The notes: generated by a model from the sequence alone, not told the origin. A DNA stretch of 64,000 nucleotides from Bacteroidota bacterium (GCA_018267615.1 JAFDYD010000009.1:72541-136540); one strand, 5' to 3'; shown: positions 1 through 10,240, counted from the first letter of the stretch. Made by a program: numbers and translations.

Positions 1-106
1 AAAGCCGCGAAGAAGAGATCATAATCAATATGCAAATATTATCTTAACTTCTGGCATCATATGAAATAACCCTTTATTTAATACCAACCACTAAACAACC
101 AATTGC

Positions 107-1387
107 TTGAAAAAAACAGCGAAGCCAACTCCCGAAAAATTTACTGTGAGGATCAAAAAATTTTGGTCGTCGTTAGGACCAGGACTCATCACAGGAGCGA
201 GCGATGATGATCCATCGGGCATTGCAACTTACTCGCAAGCTGGTGCGGGTTTTGGACTCGCCACACTCTGGACTGCATTGATTACTTTTCCATTGATGGC
301 CGCGGTGCAGGAAATGTGTGCACGCATCGGCGCAGTTACGTCAACTGGGTTGACAGGTGTATTGAAAAAGCACTATCCGAAATCTTTTTTATTTCTCATG
401 ATGCTATTCAGTTTTCCGGCAATCATTTTTAATATAGGCGCCGATATAGAAAGCATGGGCGCAGTGATGCACTTGCTGTTTCCAGCAATTCCAATTTTTT
501 TATTCGAAATCGTGTTTACTGCAATTATTCTTTTTGTGGTGATCCGTTATTCCTATCATCAACTTTCTGGTATATTAAAATGGCTTTGCATTGTTCTTTT
601 CATTTATATAATCATTCCTTTTTTGGTGAAAGTGGATTGGGCAAATGTTGCGAAACATACTTTTGTTCCTACCATCAAACTTGATAGCGATTTTTTGCAA
701 ATCATTGTCGCCATCCTCGGAACAACTATCTCCCCTTATTTATTTTTCTGGCAGGCAACGATGGAAGCGGAGGATATCAGCAATCAACAGAAAACGGTTG
801 TGGTTGACAAACTGTTTTTAAGAAAATTAAAATTCGATACGTATGTCGGGATGTTCTTATCTAATCTCGTGATGTTTTTTATCATACTTACAACGGGCGT
901 CGTACTGTATGGGGCCGGCATCCACAATATCAATACTGTCGACCAGGCCGCCACAGCATTGGCGCCATTGGCAGGGAATACCGCTTATATTCTTTTTGCT
1001 GTTGGCATTATCGGCACAGGATTTCTTGCGATACCGGTGCTGGCTGGTTCGCTCTCGTATATTGTTGCGGAAACTTTTGATATGAAACAAGGTTTTCAAA
1101 AAAAATTCACTGAAGCTCCTGGTTTTTATCTTGTCATTTCTATTTCATTGATCGCAGGATTAGGAATGGATTTTTTGGGGATTAGTCCAATGAAGGCACT
1201 TATTTATACGGCAATTCTCTATGGACTTACCGCACCATTCATGATTGGAATCGTACTTCATATTTGCAACAATAAAAAAGTGATGGGAGATTCCGTAAAC
1301 GGACGTGGCTCGAATGCGTTGGGCATACTAACGTTGATCCTTATGTCTATTTGCGGAGGAGCGCTTGTTTATTTCCAGTTTCAATGA
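107..1387 (+). CDS. NRAMP-family divalent metal transporter, divergent binding site
   Basis: This is a polytopic inner-membrane protein of the NRAMP/MntH (SLC11) family, predicted to import divalent cations with protons. About eleven hydrophobic segments are visible over 426 residues, close to the family length. The first helix reads GPGLITGASDDDPSGIATYS (residues 24-43), where canonical NRAMPs have DPGN, so the metal-binding Asn is Gly38. The sixth-helix motif, normally MPH, reads ISPY (S209, P210, Y211), so the metal-binding Met is Ser. Substrate is therefore uncertain and need not be Mn or Fe. The start is a TTG at 107, the only start codon that keeps the N-terminal basic segment before the first helix. 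It converges on the next gene across a large inverted repeat. Confidence 0.85.
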   Translation: MKKTAKPTPEKFTVRIKKFWSSLGPGLITGASDDDPSGIATYSQAGAGFGLATLWTALITFPLMAAVQEMCARIGAVTSTGLTGVLKKHYPKSFLFLMMLFSFPAIIFNIGADIESMGAVMHLLFPAIPIFLFEIVFTAIILFVVIRYSYHQLSGILKWLCIVLFIYIIIPFLVKVDWANVAKHTFVPTIKLDSDFLQIIVAILGTTISPYLFFWQATMEAEDISNQQKTVVVDKLFLRKLKFDTYVGMFLSNLVMFFIILTTGVVLYGAGIHNINTVDQAATALAPLAGNTAYILFAVGIIGTGFLAIPVLAGSLSYIVAETFDMKQGFQKKFTEAPGFYLVISISLIAGLGMDFLGISPMKALIYTAILYGLTAPFMIGIVLHICNNKKVMGDSVNGRGSNALGILTLILMSICGGALVYFQFQ

Positions 1388-1400
1388 ATAAACTTCGAGA

Positions 1401-1615
1401 CCGGGATTGCCTGAACTGTGATTTGTGGGATTAGTGGGATAGATGGGATAAAAAAAATATTCAATATTCAACACTCAATGCTCAATTTTCCAAGTCTGAA
1501 ATTCAAAAATTGATTTTTTTGACTTGAGTATTGATTATTAAGTGTTGAATATTGAATATTTTTTTTATCCCATCTATCCCACTAATCCCACAAATCACAG
1601 TTCAGACAATCCCGG
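1401..1615. repeat. Long intergenic inverted repeat, two nested word families
   Basis: Arms 1401-1450 and 1566-1615 are reverse complements over 50 bp with one mismatch. The stem continues inward with AATATTCAATATTCAACACT near 1458 facing AGTGTTGAATATTGAATATT ending at 1560. The outer words (GATTTGTGGGATTAGTGGGAT) resemble the element at 41437-41548. The inner words (TTGAATATTGA types) resemble elements at 23550, 30031 and 60662. It lies between two convergent genes and could terminate both. Confidence 0.9.
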
Positions 1616-1642
1616 TTCAGACATTCGCACATCGGTAAACTT

Positions 1643-2701
1643 TCACATTTGCCCTTTCTTTTCTTCTCCAATCAATATCGCCCAGGGTGCGAGATCGTCT
1701 ACTTCCTCGCTTACGATGCGAATGATGGCGGTGAGTGGAATAAATAAAAACATCCCCGGCACACCCCAAAGCAAATGTCCGATCAATACTGCGATGATGG
1801 TAATAAGCGGATTTAATTTCACGCGGCCACCGACAATTCGTGGAAGAATTACATTGGCATCTACAAAATGTGCAATGATAAAAACGATAGCAATGGTAAG
1901 TGCATCTCCACCGGTACCGTTGGCCAGTGTAATCAGCACACTTAAAGCCATAGCGGTATAAATACCAAGATAAGGAATGATATTGAGTACAGCTGCCATT
2001 ACACTCATCAGCAATGCATATTTGATTCCAAGAAACCAGAGTGTCGTAAATATTAATACGATCAGGATAGCCATCTCCGTTAGAAGACCTATTACATAAC
2101 TCTTTATAACAAGTCGAACCTCGGTCAATACTGTTTTTACTCTCTTATTGTGGTTACTGCTGAATAAAGCAATCAGGAAACTGGTGAGAAGTTTTCGATG
2201 ATACAACATAAAAAAAGTAAAAACCAAAAAGAAAATAGTCAGAATAAGAAATTCAGCGACGCCAACAAATGTTGTCGCGAGTCGTCCCGCGACTGCACCC
2301 ACTACTCCGTTGGCAGATTTTTCCATATAGGCGATCTGGGCATCATCATTGACATGATATTCTTCGGCTAACCATTGACGAAAGCTTTGAAACTGACCCG
2401 CTATACGTTGTTCAAGATGTGGAAGATCTTTTGTAAATCGAGCGACCTGGCTGCTAAAAAAATAAACCAATCCACCGATGACTATTATAAAAATCAGCAA
2501 TGAAAAAATTGCCGCTATCCCCCTTGGAATACGCCTTTTTTCCAGCCATTTCGCAAGCGGCTCTAAGAGAATTGAAATCAGGAATGCAAAAAATAAAGGG
2601 ATAATAATTGTTCGCCCCAAATACATGAACAGAAGCACAAGAGCAATTCCATGCAACACCAGTGCAACACGCGCATAAAATGCAAGCTTTACAGATGTCA
2701 T
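1643..2701 (-). CDS. AI-2E family (PerM/YdiK-like) transporter
   Basis: This 352-residue membrane protein belongs to the AI-2E exporter-like superfamily (COG0628), whose members include TqsA, PerM and Na+/H+ antiporters. Two hydrophobic segments at the N-terminus are followed by a soluble segment (about residues 75-140) and then a dense block of helices with the family motif IIPYLGIYTA and a late GxPGMFLFIPL loop, as usual. Length and layout fit the family. The substrate cannot be read from sequence; AI-2 itself is only one possibility. ATG start at 2701. No clear TAnnTTTG box was found in the 138-bp gap upstream, which separates it from the transketolase end. Confidence 0.85.
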   Translation of the reverse strand: MTSVKLAFYARVALVLHGIALVLLFMYLGRTIIIPLFFAFLISILLEPLAKWLEKRRIPRGIAAIFSLLIFIIVIGGLVYFFSSQVARFTKDLPHLEQRIAGQFQSFRQWLAEEYHVNDDAQIAYMEKSANGVVGAVAGRLATTFVGVAEFLILTIFFLVFTFFMLYHRKLLTSFLIALFSSNHNKRVKTVLTEVRLVIKSYVIGLLTEMAILIVLIFTTLWFLGIKYALLMSVMAAVLNIIPYLGIYTAMALSVLITLANGTGGDALTIAIVFIIAHFVDANVILPRIVGGRVKLNPLITIIAVLIGHLLWGVPGMFLFIPLTAIIRIVSEEVDDLAPWAILIGEEKKGQM

Positions 2702-2737
2702 AGAGATTTTTTTAAGGCATGTGGAGTAATGACAATT

Positions 2738-2797
2738 GAAAATTGAATTGATTATTAAATATTCGTTTCAACAAGAAATATTCAACAAACAATTTTC
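2738..2797. repeat. Weak A/T-rich dyad
   Basis: GAAAATTG at 2738-2745 faces CAATTTTC at 2790-2797, with degenerate complementarity between. It looks like a decayed TTGAATATTG-type element in the gap downstream of transketolase. Low information content means it may be chance. Confidence 0.3.
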
Positions 2798-2839
2798 AAG
2801 TAGTTATTCATCCTCCTGTAAATTTATGGAATCGCTTGC

Positions 2840-4858
2840 TCACTTCAACATTTTTCGAACACGATCCACGATGTTGTCGACTGTAAAACCAAATTCCTTC
2901 ATCACTTCATCTCCCGGTGCAGATTCGCCGAAACGATTTATGCCCAACACATCTCCATCATCTGTTACATATTTATGCCAGCCGAGCGGCGAGCCCGCTT
3001 CGACGGCTAGTCGCTTTCTTATATTTTTTGGAAATATTTTTTCTTTATACTCTTCTTTTTGCCTCTCGAATAATTCCCAGGAAGGCATGCTCACTACCCT
3101 GCTCGCTATCGATTCTCCTTTCAACTTCTCTTGTGTTTTCAACAACAAATGAACTTCAGAACCTGTCGCAATTAAAATCACCTGCGGTTCACCTTCCGAC
3201 TCTGATAAAATATACGCGCCTCTTTCCAGCGCATTTGCTTTTTCATATTTCTCCCGGTCAATCACTGGCAAACCCTGACGTGTAAGTATAAGCGCTACCG
3301 GTCCATCTTTATGTTCCAATGCAACGCGCCATGCTTGTGCAGTTTCGTTGGCATCGGCCGGACGAATAACTGTTAAATTCGGAACGGCCCGAAGAGCGGC
3401 GAGCTGCTCCACCGGTTGATGCGTGGTGCCATCTTCTCCAAGTCCAATGCTATCATGTGTGAAAATAAAAATCGGCCGGATCTTCATGATAGCAGCAAGG
3501 CGTATCGGCGGCCGCATATAATCCGAAAAAATCAAAAATGTTGCGCCATAAGGTATCAACCCTTTTGTAACTGCCATCCCGTTGAGTATTGCGCCCATCG
3601 CATGTTCCCGAATTCCAAAATGAAAATTTCTTCCGCTATAATTTTCGGCCGCAAACGATTCATATTTTTCCTGCATGGTATCGGTAGATGGTGCAAGATC
3701 CGCTGACCCTCCAATCAGTAACGGTAAATTATCAGCAATCGCATTTAATACTTTTCCGGATGCCTTGCGCGTTGCAATTTTTTCTTCTCCGCTGAATACT
3801 GGAATTTTTTCCTTCCATTTCGCTGGCAATTTTCCGCTACTGAATAGCTCATATTCATTTGCCAGCTCCGGATATTTTTTCTTGTATGTTTCGTATAGTT
3901 CGTGCCATTGATTTTCTTCCTGTTGCCCTTTTCTCCCAGCTTCGCGATAGTAATTAAGCACCTTATCAGGAATTACAAAATACTGGTCTGGATCGAAGCC
4001 AAACTTTTTTTTGACGAGTTTAACTTCAGCCTCACCTAACGGTGCCCCATGAGCGCCGGCAGTATCAACTTTATTCGGACTTCCATAAGCGATATGCGTG
4101 CGAATTTTTATCAGTGAAGGACGGCTCGTTTCCTGTTTTGCATTTCTTATTGCATCAGCAATCGCCTTTGTATCATTGCCATCACTAAGTACTTGCACAT
4201 GCCATCCGTATGCTTCAAAACGTTTCTCCACATCTTCGTCAAATGTCAACGATGTGTTCCCCTCAATCGAAATATGATTGTCATCATATACGTAAATAAT
4301 ATTTCCAAGTTGAAGATGTCCCGCGATAGACGCTGCTTCACTGGTAATTCCTTCCATCAAATCACCATCACTGCAAATTGCAAATATTTTGTAGTCAAAA
4401 AGATTAAACCCTGGTTGATTGTAACGTGCCGCAAGATATTTTTGAGCGATCGCCATGCCCACACCATTTGCGAATCCTTGTCCCAACGGACCGGTAGTGA
4501 CTTCAATACCTGATAACAAACCATATTCAGGATGCCCGGCAGTTTTACTATGAAGTTGTCTGAATTTTTTGATGTCGTTGAGCGTGATATCATATCCCGT
4601 CAAATGCAAAAAACTATATTGCAACATGCACGCGTGACCAGCGGATAAAATAAAACGATCACGATTTGGCCAATCGGGATTCAATGGATTATATCGCATC
4701 ATGTTCGCCCACAAAACATGACCAACTGGCGCCAGCGCCATCGGCGTACCGGGGTGACCGGAATTTGCTTTTTGAACTGCGTCGGCTGCAAGAACCCGCA
4801 CCGTATCAATGCATAATTTTTCCAGCGCCGTATTCGTCTGCTCTTTGACTTCTACCAT
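2840..4858 (-). CDS. tkt: Transketolase
   Basis: Transketolase moves two-carbon ketol units between sugar phosphates in the pentose phosphate pathway, using thiamine diphosphate and a divalent cation in the cytoplasm. The N-terminal domain has the family motif DAVQKANSGHPGTPM, a substrate/TPP His in GPLGQGFANGVGMA, and the cofactor-metal motif SDGDLMEG with YDDNHISIEG. The middle pyrimidine domain carries FGIREHAMGAILNG and the C-terminal domain is intact, giving about 672 residues, the normal size. An open frame extends 12 codons further to 4894, but the ATG at 4858 places the N-terminus where other transketolases begin, so I use it. It is monocistronic and divergent from the sensor kinase. 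Confidence 0.95.
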   Translation of the reverse strand: MVEVKEQTNTALEKLCIDTVRVLAADAVQKANSGHPGTPMALAPVGHVLWANMMRYNPLNPDWPNRDRFILSAGHACMLQYSFLHLTGYDITLNDIKKFRQLHSKTAGHPEYGLLSGIEVTTGPLGQGFANGVGMAIAQKYLAARYNQPGFNLFDYKIFAICSDGDLMEGITSEAASIAGHLQLGNIIYVYDDNHISIEGNTSLTFDEDVEKRFEAYGWHVQVLSDGNDTKAIADAIRNAKQETSRPSLIKIRTHIAYGSPNKVDTAGAHGAPLGEAEVKLVKKKFGFDPDQYFVIPDKVLNYYREAGRKGQQEENQWHELYETYKKKYPELANEYELFSSGKLPAKWKEKIPVFSGEEKIATRKASGKVLNAIADNLPLLIGGSADLAPSTDTMQEKYESFAAENYSGRNFHFGIREHAMGAILNGMAVTKGLIPYGATFLIFSDYMRPPIRLAAIMKIRPIFIFTHDSIGLGEDGTTHQPVEQLAALRAVPNLTVIRPADANETAQAWRVALEHKDGPVALILTRQGLPVIDREKYEKANALERGAYILSESEGEPQVILIATGSEVHLLLKTQEKLKGESIASRVVSMPSWELFERQKEEYKEKIFPKNIRKRLAVEAGSPLGWHKYVTDDGDVLGINRFGESAPGDEVMKEFGFTVDNIVDRVRKMLK

Positions 4859-4990
4859 TATTTTTTTTATATAATGGCTCATAAACCATTCCAAAGATTT
4901 GCCTGATTTTTTTACTGGCGTCTGTCGAAGTAAATTTTTGGTTGAGGAATTTTCTCCACATTATTTCCAAATCCCGGGGCATCATAATTG

Positions 4991-5080
4991 CAAAAAAGTT
5001 TTTGAAAAATTTTTCAAGCGATTCAGAATAAATTTTTGCATGAGGCATTGCATCTATCGTAAGGGAAATCCTATATTTAT
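4991..5080 (+). promoter_or_regulatory. Divergent control region with A/T-rich palindrome and possible promoter
   Basis: Between transketolase and the kinase lies a perfect 16-bp palindrome, TTGAAAAATTTTTCAA at 5003-5018, framed by GCAAAAA at 4991 and TTTTTGC ending at 5040. Downstream, TTG at 5048 and TATATTTA near 5072 are spaced about 21 bp apart and resemble a Bacteroidota -33/-7 pair with one mismatch. The palindrome could be an operator or simply an A/T-tract hairpin. Confidence 0.3.
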
Positions 5081-5126
5081 TTACATTTAGAACTACTGAT
5101 TTTTTTTGAAAACCCGGTTGTGAATT

Positions 5127-8100
5127 ATGCAAAATCAAAATATTGATTTTCTTGCTGGCGGTGGCGAGTGCGGAGAATTGATTCGCTCTATCGATTGGTC
5201 AAAAACCCCCATCGGCGCGCCGGAAAACTGGCCGCAAAGTTTGAGAACCTGTATTCGTATCGTTTTTACATCAAGACAACCGATGTTTGTTTGGTGGGGA
5301 AAAGAATTAATAAATATTTATAATGATCCTTATAAAACAATTGTCGGTGGAAAACATCCGGAAGCATTTGGACAACCTGCTTCAATTGTCTGGCGCGAGA
5401 TATGGAACGAAGTAGCTCCACGCGCAGAAAAAGCAATGCAAAATAATGAAGGCACTTATGATGAGGCATTGTTGCTGATTATGGAAAGAAATGGATATCC
5501 CGAAGAAACTTATTATACTTTTTCTTATAGTCCTGTTCCCGGAGATCATGGCGAACCCGGCGGAATTATTTGCGCAAATACTGACGATACGCAGCGCATC
5601 ATCGGCGAAAGACAATTGAGAACACTACGCGATCTTGGTAAAAATATTTTCGAAAAAAAAACCGAAAACGAAGTCTACGAAAAAACAACCCGCGTTTTAA
5701 AAAATAATCCCCAGGATTTTCCATTCGCACTTTTGTACAAAACAAAACCCGGCGAAACATCCGCTTACCTGGTGAAGGCGACGGAGACGATGCCTGAAAA
5801 TATTTTCCCCTCCTCGATAGACATGTCTGATTCCAATCCACTATGGCCGCTTCAAACAATCGTCGAATCGGGTAAAGAAAAAATTGTAGCGTTGGATAGC
5901 AGCGCCGGAAAATTGCCAACAGGTTTCTGGGACAAACAACCAGGGAAGGTGCTGATATTACCGATCATCCCCAGTGGGCAAAAAACCCCGTATGCATTTC
6001 TTTTTATTGGTTTGAACCCTTATTCTTTGTTTGATGAAAAGACGCGTGATTTTTTTCAACTTGTCGCTGACCAGATCGGCAGCAATATTTCCGATATAAG
6101 GGCATATGAGGATGAAAGAAAAAGAGCGGAGGCGCTCGCTGAAATTGACAAAGCGAAAACTGTTTTCTTTAGCAATATCAGCCATGAATTCAGAACGCCA
6201 CTAACACTGATGATAAGTCCGCTTGAAGAAGCGTTGCGCGAAAATATTTTGTTACCATCATCGATCAAAGAAAACCTGGAAGTCACCTATCGAAATACTC
6301 TGCGTTTGCAAAAACTAGTGAATAGCCTGCTGGATTTTTCAAGAATAGAAGCAGGAAGAATGCAAGTATCTTATCAACTCACCGATATATCTGCGTTCAC
6401 ACGCGATATCGCAAGTAATTTCAGATCGGCCGTTGAGAGAGCCGGGATGCAATTGATCGTTGAGTGCAATACAATCACAGACGAAGTTTATGTTGATCGT
6501 GATATGTGGGAGAAGATTGTGCTTAATCTGCTATCTAACGCTTTCAAGTATACGCACCACGGAACGATTAAAGTTGGTCTCAGGAAAATTGATGATGATA
6601 TTGAATTATCAGTTGTAGATACCGGTGTCGGAATTCCCGAAACAGAAATTGATAAAATATTTGACAGGTTTCACCGGGTGCAACATGCGCGCGGGAGAAC
6701 GCAGGAAGGTACAGGGATTGGTTTATCACTTGTGCAGGAATTGGCAAAACTGCATCACGGAAATATCCGCGTTATGAGTAAGGTAAATGAAGGCTCTTCG
6801 TTCATCGTTACGATTCCCTCAGGTAAAAAACATCTGGATGACGAAAAAATTTTTGACCCGCAACCGAATTCCGTTACGGCATTTTCACCAGATGCGTATG
6901 TAGAAGAAGCGTTGAAATGGCTCCCGCAAAATGGAAAAGAATATGCAACGGAAAATCAGCGTGAAAAAAATGAACATAAAAATAATAAACCATCCATCAT
7001 TCTTGCAGACGACAATGAAGATATGCGAAATTACATTCAGCGACTGCTGCAGGACGAATATCAAATAATATCTTCAAAAAACGGGAAGGAAGTTTTGCAA
7101 ATCCTCGAAAGCCAAATACCCGACCTCATTATCAGTGATGTGATGATGCCTGAAATAGACGGGTTCGAACTTGTGAAGAGAATGAAAAGCAATTCGAGGA
7201 CAGCGAATATTCCAATAGTACTTCTGTCTGCGAGAGCCGGTGAAGAGGCAACAATCGAAGGATTGAAAACTGGCGCTGATGACTATCTTGTAAAACCTTT
7301 TTCTGCGAGAGAATTGTTGACGCGGATCGACTCAACATTAAAAATTGCCAATAGCCGTCGCGCGGCAGAACAGAATCTAAAAAATATTTTTACCCAATCA
7401 CCGGTACCGATTGCAGTTTTTCGCGGTGAAGACCTCATCGTTGAACTTGCAAACAAATTCTACATGCAAATAATCGATCGCGATGAAGAAGGATTTGTTG
7501 GCAAACCTTTGCTGGAAGGTTTTCCTGAATTGGAAGGACAGGGAATTGTGGAATTATTAAAAGCTGTATTGAATACAGGCACTCCATATTATGGCAACGA
7601 ATTCCAGGTTAACATCATTCGAAATCATAAAAAAGAAAGATGCTATTTCAATTTTGTGTATTACCCGCTGCGCGATTTTGAAAACAACATCGTCAGCGTA
7701 ATGGTAATGGCGAATGACATTACGGAGCAGATCAATGCAAGAAAAGCAATTGAAGAAAGCAGTCAAAAATTTCGCAACATGGTGATGCAGTCACCTATTG
7801 CAATGTTGATATTAAAGGGAAAAGATATGATCATCGATACGGCCAACGAAACCTTGTTAAAAAATATTTGGCGGAGAAGTGCCAGTGAAGTTGAAGGTAA
7901 AAAAATAATTGAAGTTTTCCCGGAGTTAAAAGATCAACAATTTCCAAAATTGCTTAACGACGTATTCGAAACGGGAAATATCGTAAGGGAAAATGAAGCT
8001 GTTGCGTATGTGAATGGAAGCGATGGTTTAAAAAAATTCTATCTCGATTATGAATATGCCCCGACGACAGAGCCCGATGGAACCATTTCTGGAATTATAG

Positions 8101-10094
8101 TAACGGTGGCGAATGTTACAGAAAAAGTAGAGGCACGCCAGAAGGTCGAGGAAACGGAACAACGTTCGCGCCTTGCTATCGATGCTGCAGAGATGGGAAC
8201 ATTTGATTGGAACCTGGTTAACCAGGATTTTATTTCTTCGCCAAGGCTTTTTGAAATATTCGGGATCAGTAATTATAAGCAGGCTTCACACCAGGATCTG
8301 CTGAATGCATTCCATCCTGAAGACAGGTCAATAAGAGATGCAGCAGTCGAAAAATCCCTTGAGAAAGGATCATTGAGCTATGAAGCGCGTGTGATATGGC
8401 CCGATAACACAGTTCACTGGGTAATGGTGAATGGCAAAACAACTTTTGACGAACACCAAAAGGCAATGCGTATGTACGGCACCGTTATGGATGTCACGAA
8501 AGAAAAAACGACACTGAAAGAATTGGAGGAAAGTGAGGCATTGCTCAAATCGCTGGTTGATTCCGCGCCCGTCATGATATGGATGTCCGGCCTTGACAAA
8601 ACAGCAATCCTGCTAAACCAGGCGTGGACGGATTTTACGGGGAGACCACTCGAAGAAGAACTGGGATTTGGATGGACCGAAGGAATACACCATGAGGATT
8701 TCAAATATGTGATGGACACGTACATGTCATCTTTTGATGCGCGTAAGGAAATTTATATGGAATACCGCCTGAAACGTTTCGACGGAAAATACAGGTGGGT
8801 ATCTGACAAGGGCACTCCCCGCTATTCTGCCGACGGAAATTTCCTGGGATATATTGGAGGATGCGCGGATATCCATGAACAGAAAATGGCCCTCGATGAA
8901 TTGGAAAAATTGATTGCGGAAAGGACTTCTGAATTAAAGAACAGGAACGAAGAACTGCAACAACAAAAGGATTTTGTAGATGCGATTCTCGATTCATCGG
9001 TGGACGTAATCAGTGTTTTTGATAAGGAAAAACAGTATTTGTCGATTAATAAAAGATGCGAAGAAGTATATGGGATCAAAAAGGAAAAAATAATTGGGAA
9101 GAAATTAGAAGAAGTATTTCCTGAAACGATCAATACAGATTTTTATCACGGTCTTTCGCAAGCCATACTGGGAAATAGTATCCATCATCCAAAATATCAG
9201 TCAGTAATTACCGGAAGAAACTATGAAACTTTTTATATACCATTAAAACACGAGGGGAGAGTAAATGCTGTATTAGCAATCGCGCACGACAATACCGATA
9301 TCATTGAAGCATCAGAGAAATTGCAGTTTTCAAATATTGAATTAGAGCAAAAAAACCGCGCGCTCGAACGAAGCAATAATGAATTGGAACAATTTGCTTA
9401 TGTAGCAAGCCATGATCTGCAAGAGCCGTTGAGAAAGATACGCACGTATTCCGGTATTCTGCATGAAAACCTGAAATCAAAAGTTGATGAGAATTCGTCG
9501 GCTACGCTACAGAAAATTATGAATTCAGCAGAGCGCATGTCAACTTTGATCTATGATCTGTTGAATTTTTCGCGACTGATCCATCCGGAAGAGAATTTTG
9601 AAGCAACGGATCTCAACAAGATTATAAAAAGTGTGATCGATGATTTTGAATTAACCATACAGCAGAAAAAAGCAATTATAAAAGTAGAGCCACTGCCGCT
9701 GATAAGAGCCACGCCACTCCAAATGAACCAGCTTTTTTATAACCTGATCAATAATTCATTGAAGTTTACAAAAAAAGATGTTCGCCCGGAAATCACGATT
9801 CAATCAACTTTGTTGGAACCGAAGCAAATCTCAAAATTCAAAAATCTTAACCCGGAACTCAGTTATATCGATATAACGGTTAGGGATAATGGAATTGGAT
9901 TTGAACAACAGTATGCCGAACAAATTTTCGAAGTGTTCAAGCGATTACAGAACAAAAATATTTATCCGGGATCAGGAATCGGGCTGGCATTATGCAAGAA
10001 AATTTTGCTCAACCACCAGGGCGATCTGTATGCTGAAGGATTCGAAAATGAGGGAGCAGCATTCCATGTGGTGATTCCGGCCGGAATAGAATGA
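5127..10094 (+). CDS. Double-transmitter hybrid sensor histidine kinase (PAS/GAF-HK-REC-PASx5-HK)
   Basis: This 1655-residue cytoplasmic signalling protein has no evident membrane segment. In order: an N-terminal PAS-like domain (to about 170), a GAF-like region (170-330), HisKA with phospho-acceptor His353 in NISHEFRTPLT, an HATPase with N box around 460-475 and GTGIGLSL, a receiver domain (about 621-738) with Asp671 in ISDVMMPEIDGF, five PAS domains starting near 752, 884, 1019, 1143 and 1286, then a second HisKA with His1429 in VASHDLQEPLRK and a second HATPase ending in GSGIGLALCKK. It thus holds two complete kinase cores and one internal receiver. The second core is of the type that usually signals to a lone receiver, and such a protein follows at 10306. 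Signals sensed are unknown. Confidence 0.92.
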   Translation: MQNQNIDFLAGGGECGELIRSIDWSKTPIGAPENWPQSLRTCIRIVFTSRQPMFVWWGKELINIYNDPYKTIVGGKHPEAFGQPASIVWREIWNEVAPRAEKAMQNNEGTYDEALLLIMERNGYPEETYYTFSYSPVPGDHGEPGGIICANTDDTQRIIGERQLRTLRDLGKNIFEKKTENEVYEKTTRVLKNNPQDFPFALLYKTKPGETSAYLVKATETMPENIFPSSIDMSDSNPLWPLQTIVESGKEKIVALDSSAGKLPTGFWDKQPGKVLILPIIPSGQKTPYAFLFIGLNPYSLFDEKTRDFFQLVADQIGSNISDIRAYEDERKRAEALAEIDKAKTVFFSNISHEFRTPLTLMISPLEEALRENILLPSSIKENLEVTYRNTLRLQKLVNSLLDFSRIEAGRMQVSYQLTDISAFTRDIASNFRSAVERAGMQLIVECNTITDEVYVDRDMWEKIVLNLLSNAFKYTHHGTIKVGLRKIDDDIELSVVDTGVGIPETEIDKIFDRFHRVQHARGRTQEGTGIGLSLVQELAKLHHGNIRVMSKVNEGSSFIVTIPSGKKHLDDEKIFDPQPNSVTAFSPDAYVEEALKWLPQNGKEYATENQREKNEHKNNKPSIILADDNEDMRNYIQRLLQDEYQIISSKNGKEVLQILESQIPDLIISDVMMPEIDGFELVKRMKSNSRTANIPIVLLSARAGEEATIEGLKTGADDYLVKPFSARELLTRIDSTLKIANSRRAAEQNLKNIFTQSPVPIAVFRGEDLIVELANKFYMQIIDRDEEGFVGKPLLEGFPELEGQGIVELLKAVLNTGTPYYGNEFQVNIIRNHKKERCYFNFVYYPLRDFENNIVSVMVMANDITEQINARKAIEESSQKFRNMVMQSPIAMLILKGKDMIIDTANETLLKNIWRRSASEVEGKKIIEVFPELKDQQFPKLLNDVFETGNIVRENEAVAYVNGSDGLKKFYLDYEYAPTTEPDGTISGIIVTVANVTEKVEARQKVEETEQRSRLAIDAAEMGTFDWNLVNQDFISSPRLFEIFGISNYKQASHQDLLNAFHPEDRSIRDAAVEKSLEKGSLSYEARVIWPDNTVHWVMVNGKTTFDEHQKAMRMYGTVMDVTKEKTTLKELEESEALLKSLVDSAPVMIWMSGLDKTAILLNQAWTDFTGRPLEEELGFGWTEGIHHEDFKYVMDTYMSSFDARKEIYMEYRLKRFDGKYRWVSDKGTPRYSADGNFLGYIGGCADIHEQKMALDELEKLIAERTSELKNRNEELQQQKDFVDAILDSSVDVISVFDKEKQYLSINKRCEEVYGIKKEKIIGKKLEEVFPETINTDFYHGLSQAILGNSIHHPKYQSVITGRNYETFYIPLKHEGRVNAVLAIAHDNTDIIEASEKLQFSNIELEQKNRALERSNNELEQFAYVASHDLQEPLRKIRTYSGILHENLKSKVDENSSATLQKIMNSAERMSTLIYDLLNFSRLIHPEENFEATDLNKIIKSVIDDFELTIQQKKAIIKVEPLPLIRATPLQMNQLFYNLINNSLKFTKKDVRPEITIQSTLLEPKQISKFKNLNPELSYIDITVRDNGIGFEQQYAEQIFEVFKRLQNKNIYPGSGIGLALCKKILLNHQGDLYAEGFENEGAAFHVVIPAGIE

Positions 10095-10103
10095 GGCGGA
10101 GGG

Positions 10104-10240
10104 CGAATGCGAAACGCGGAACGCATAACGCATAACGCGGAACGCTGAACGCTAAACGCCGTTATTTGGCCTTTAGCGTTCTGCGTTCCGCGTTATGCGT
10201 TCAGCGTTATGCATTCTGCTTTCTGCGTTCAACATTCTGC
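10104..10240. repeat. Intergenic inverted repeat, GAACGC word family
   Basis: Core arms 10137-10160 and 10168-10191 pair over 24 bp with two mismatches. Outer arms continue with an 8-nt indel to about 10104 and 10240. Each arm is a degenerate tandem run of AACGC-type words (AACGCATAACGC, AACGCTGAACGC). The same words form the repeat at 27072-27126. It sits between two codirectional genes and may terminate or separate them. Confidence 0.85.

Noticed and set aside
1542..1961. Open frame of 139 codons on the plus strand
   Set aside because: Its first part is the arm of an inverted repeat and the rest is antisense to the AI-2E transporter, with no family resemblance.
10104..10240. Short repeated words taken as a CRISPR array
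   Set aside because: The repeats are 6-12 bases, directly adjacent, degenerate and arranged as an inverted repeat. There are no unique spacers of equal length and no cas gene.
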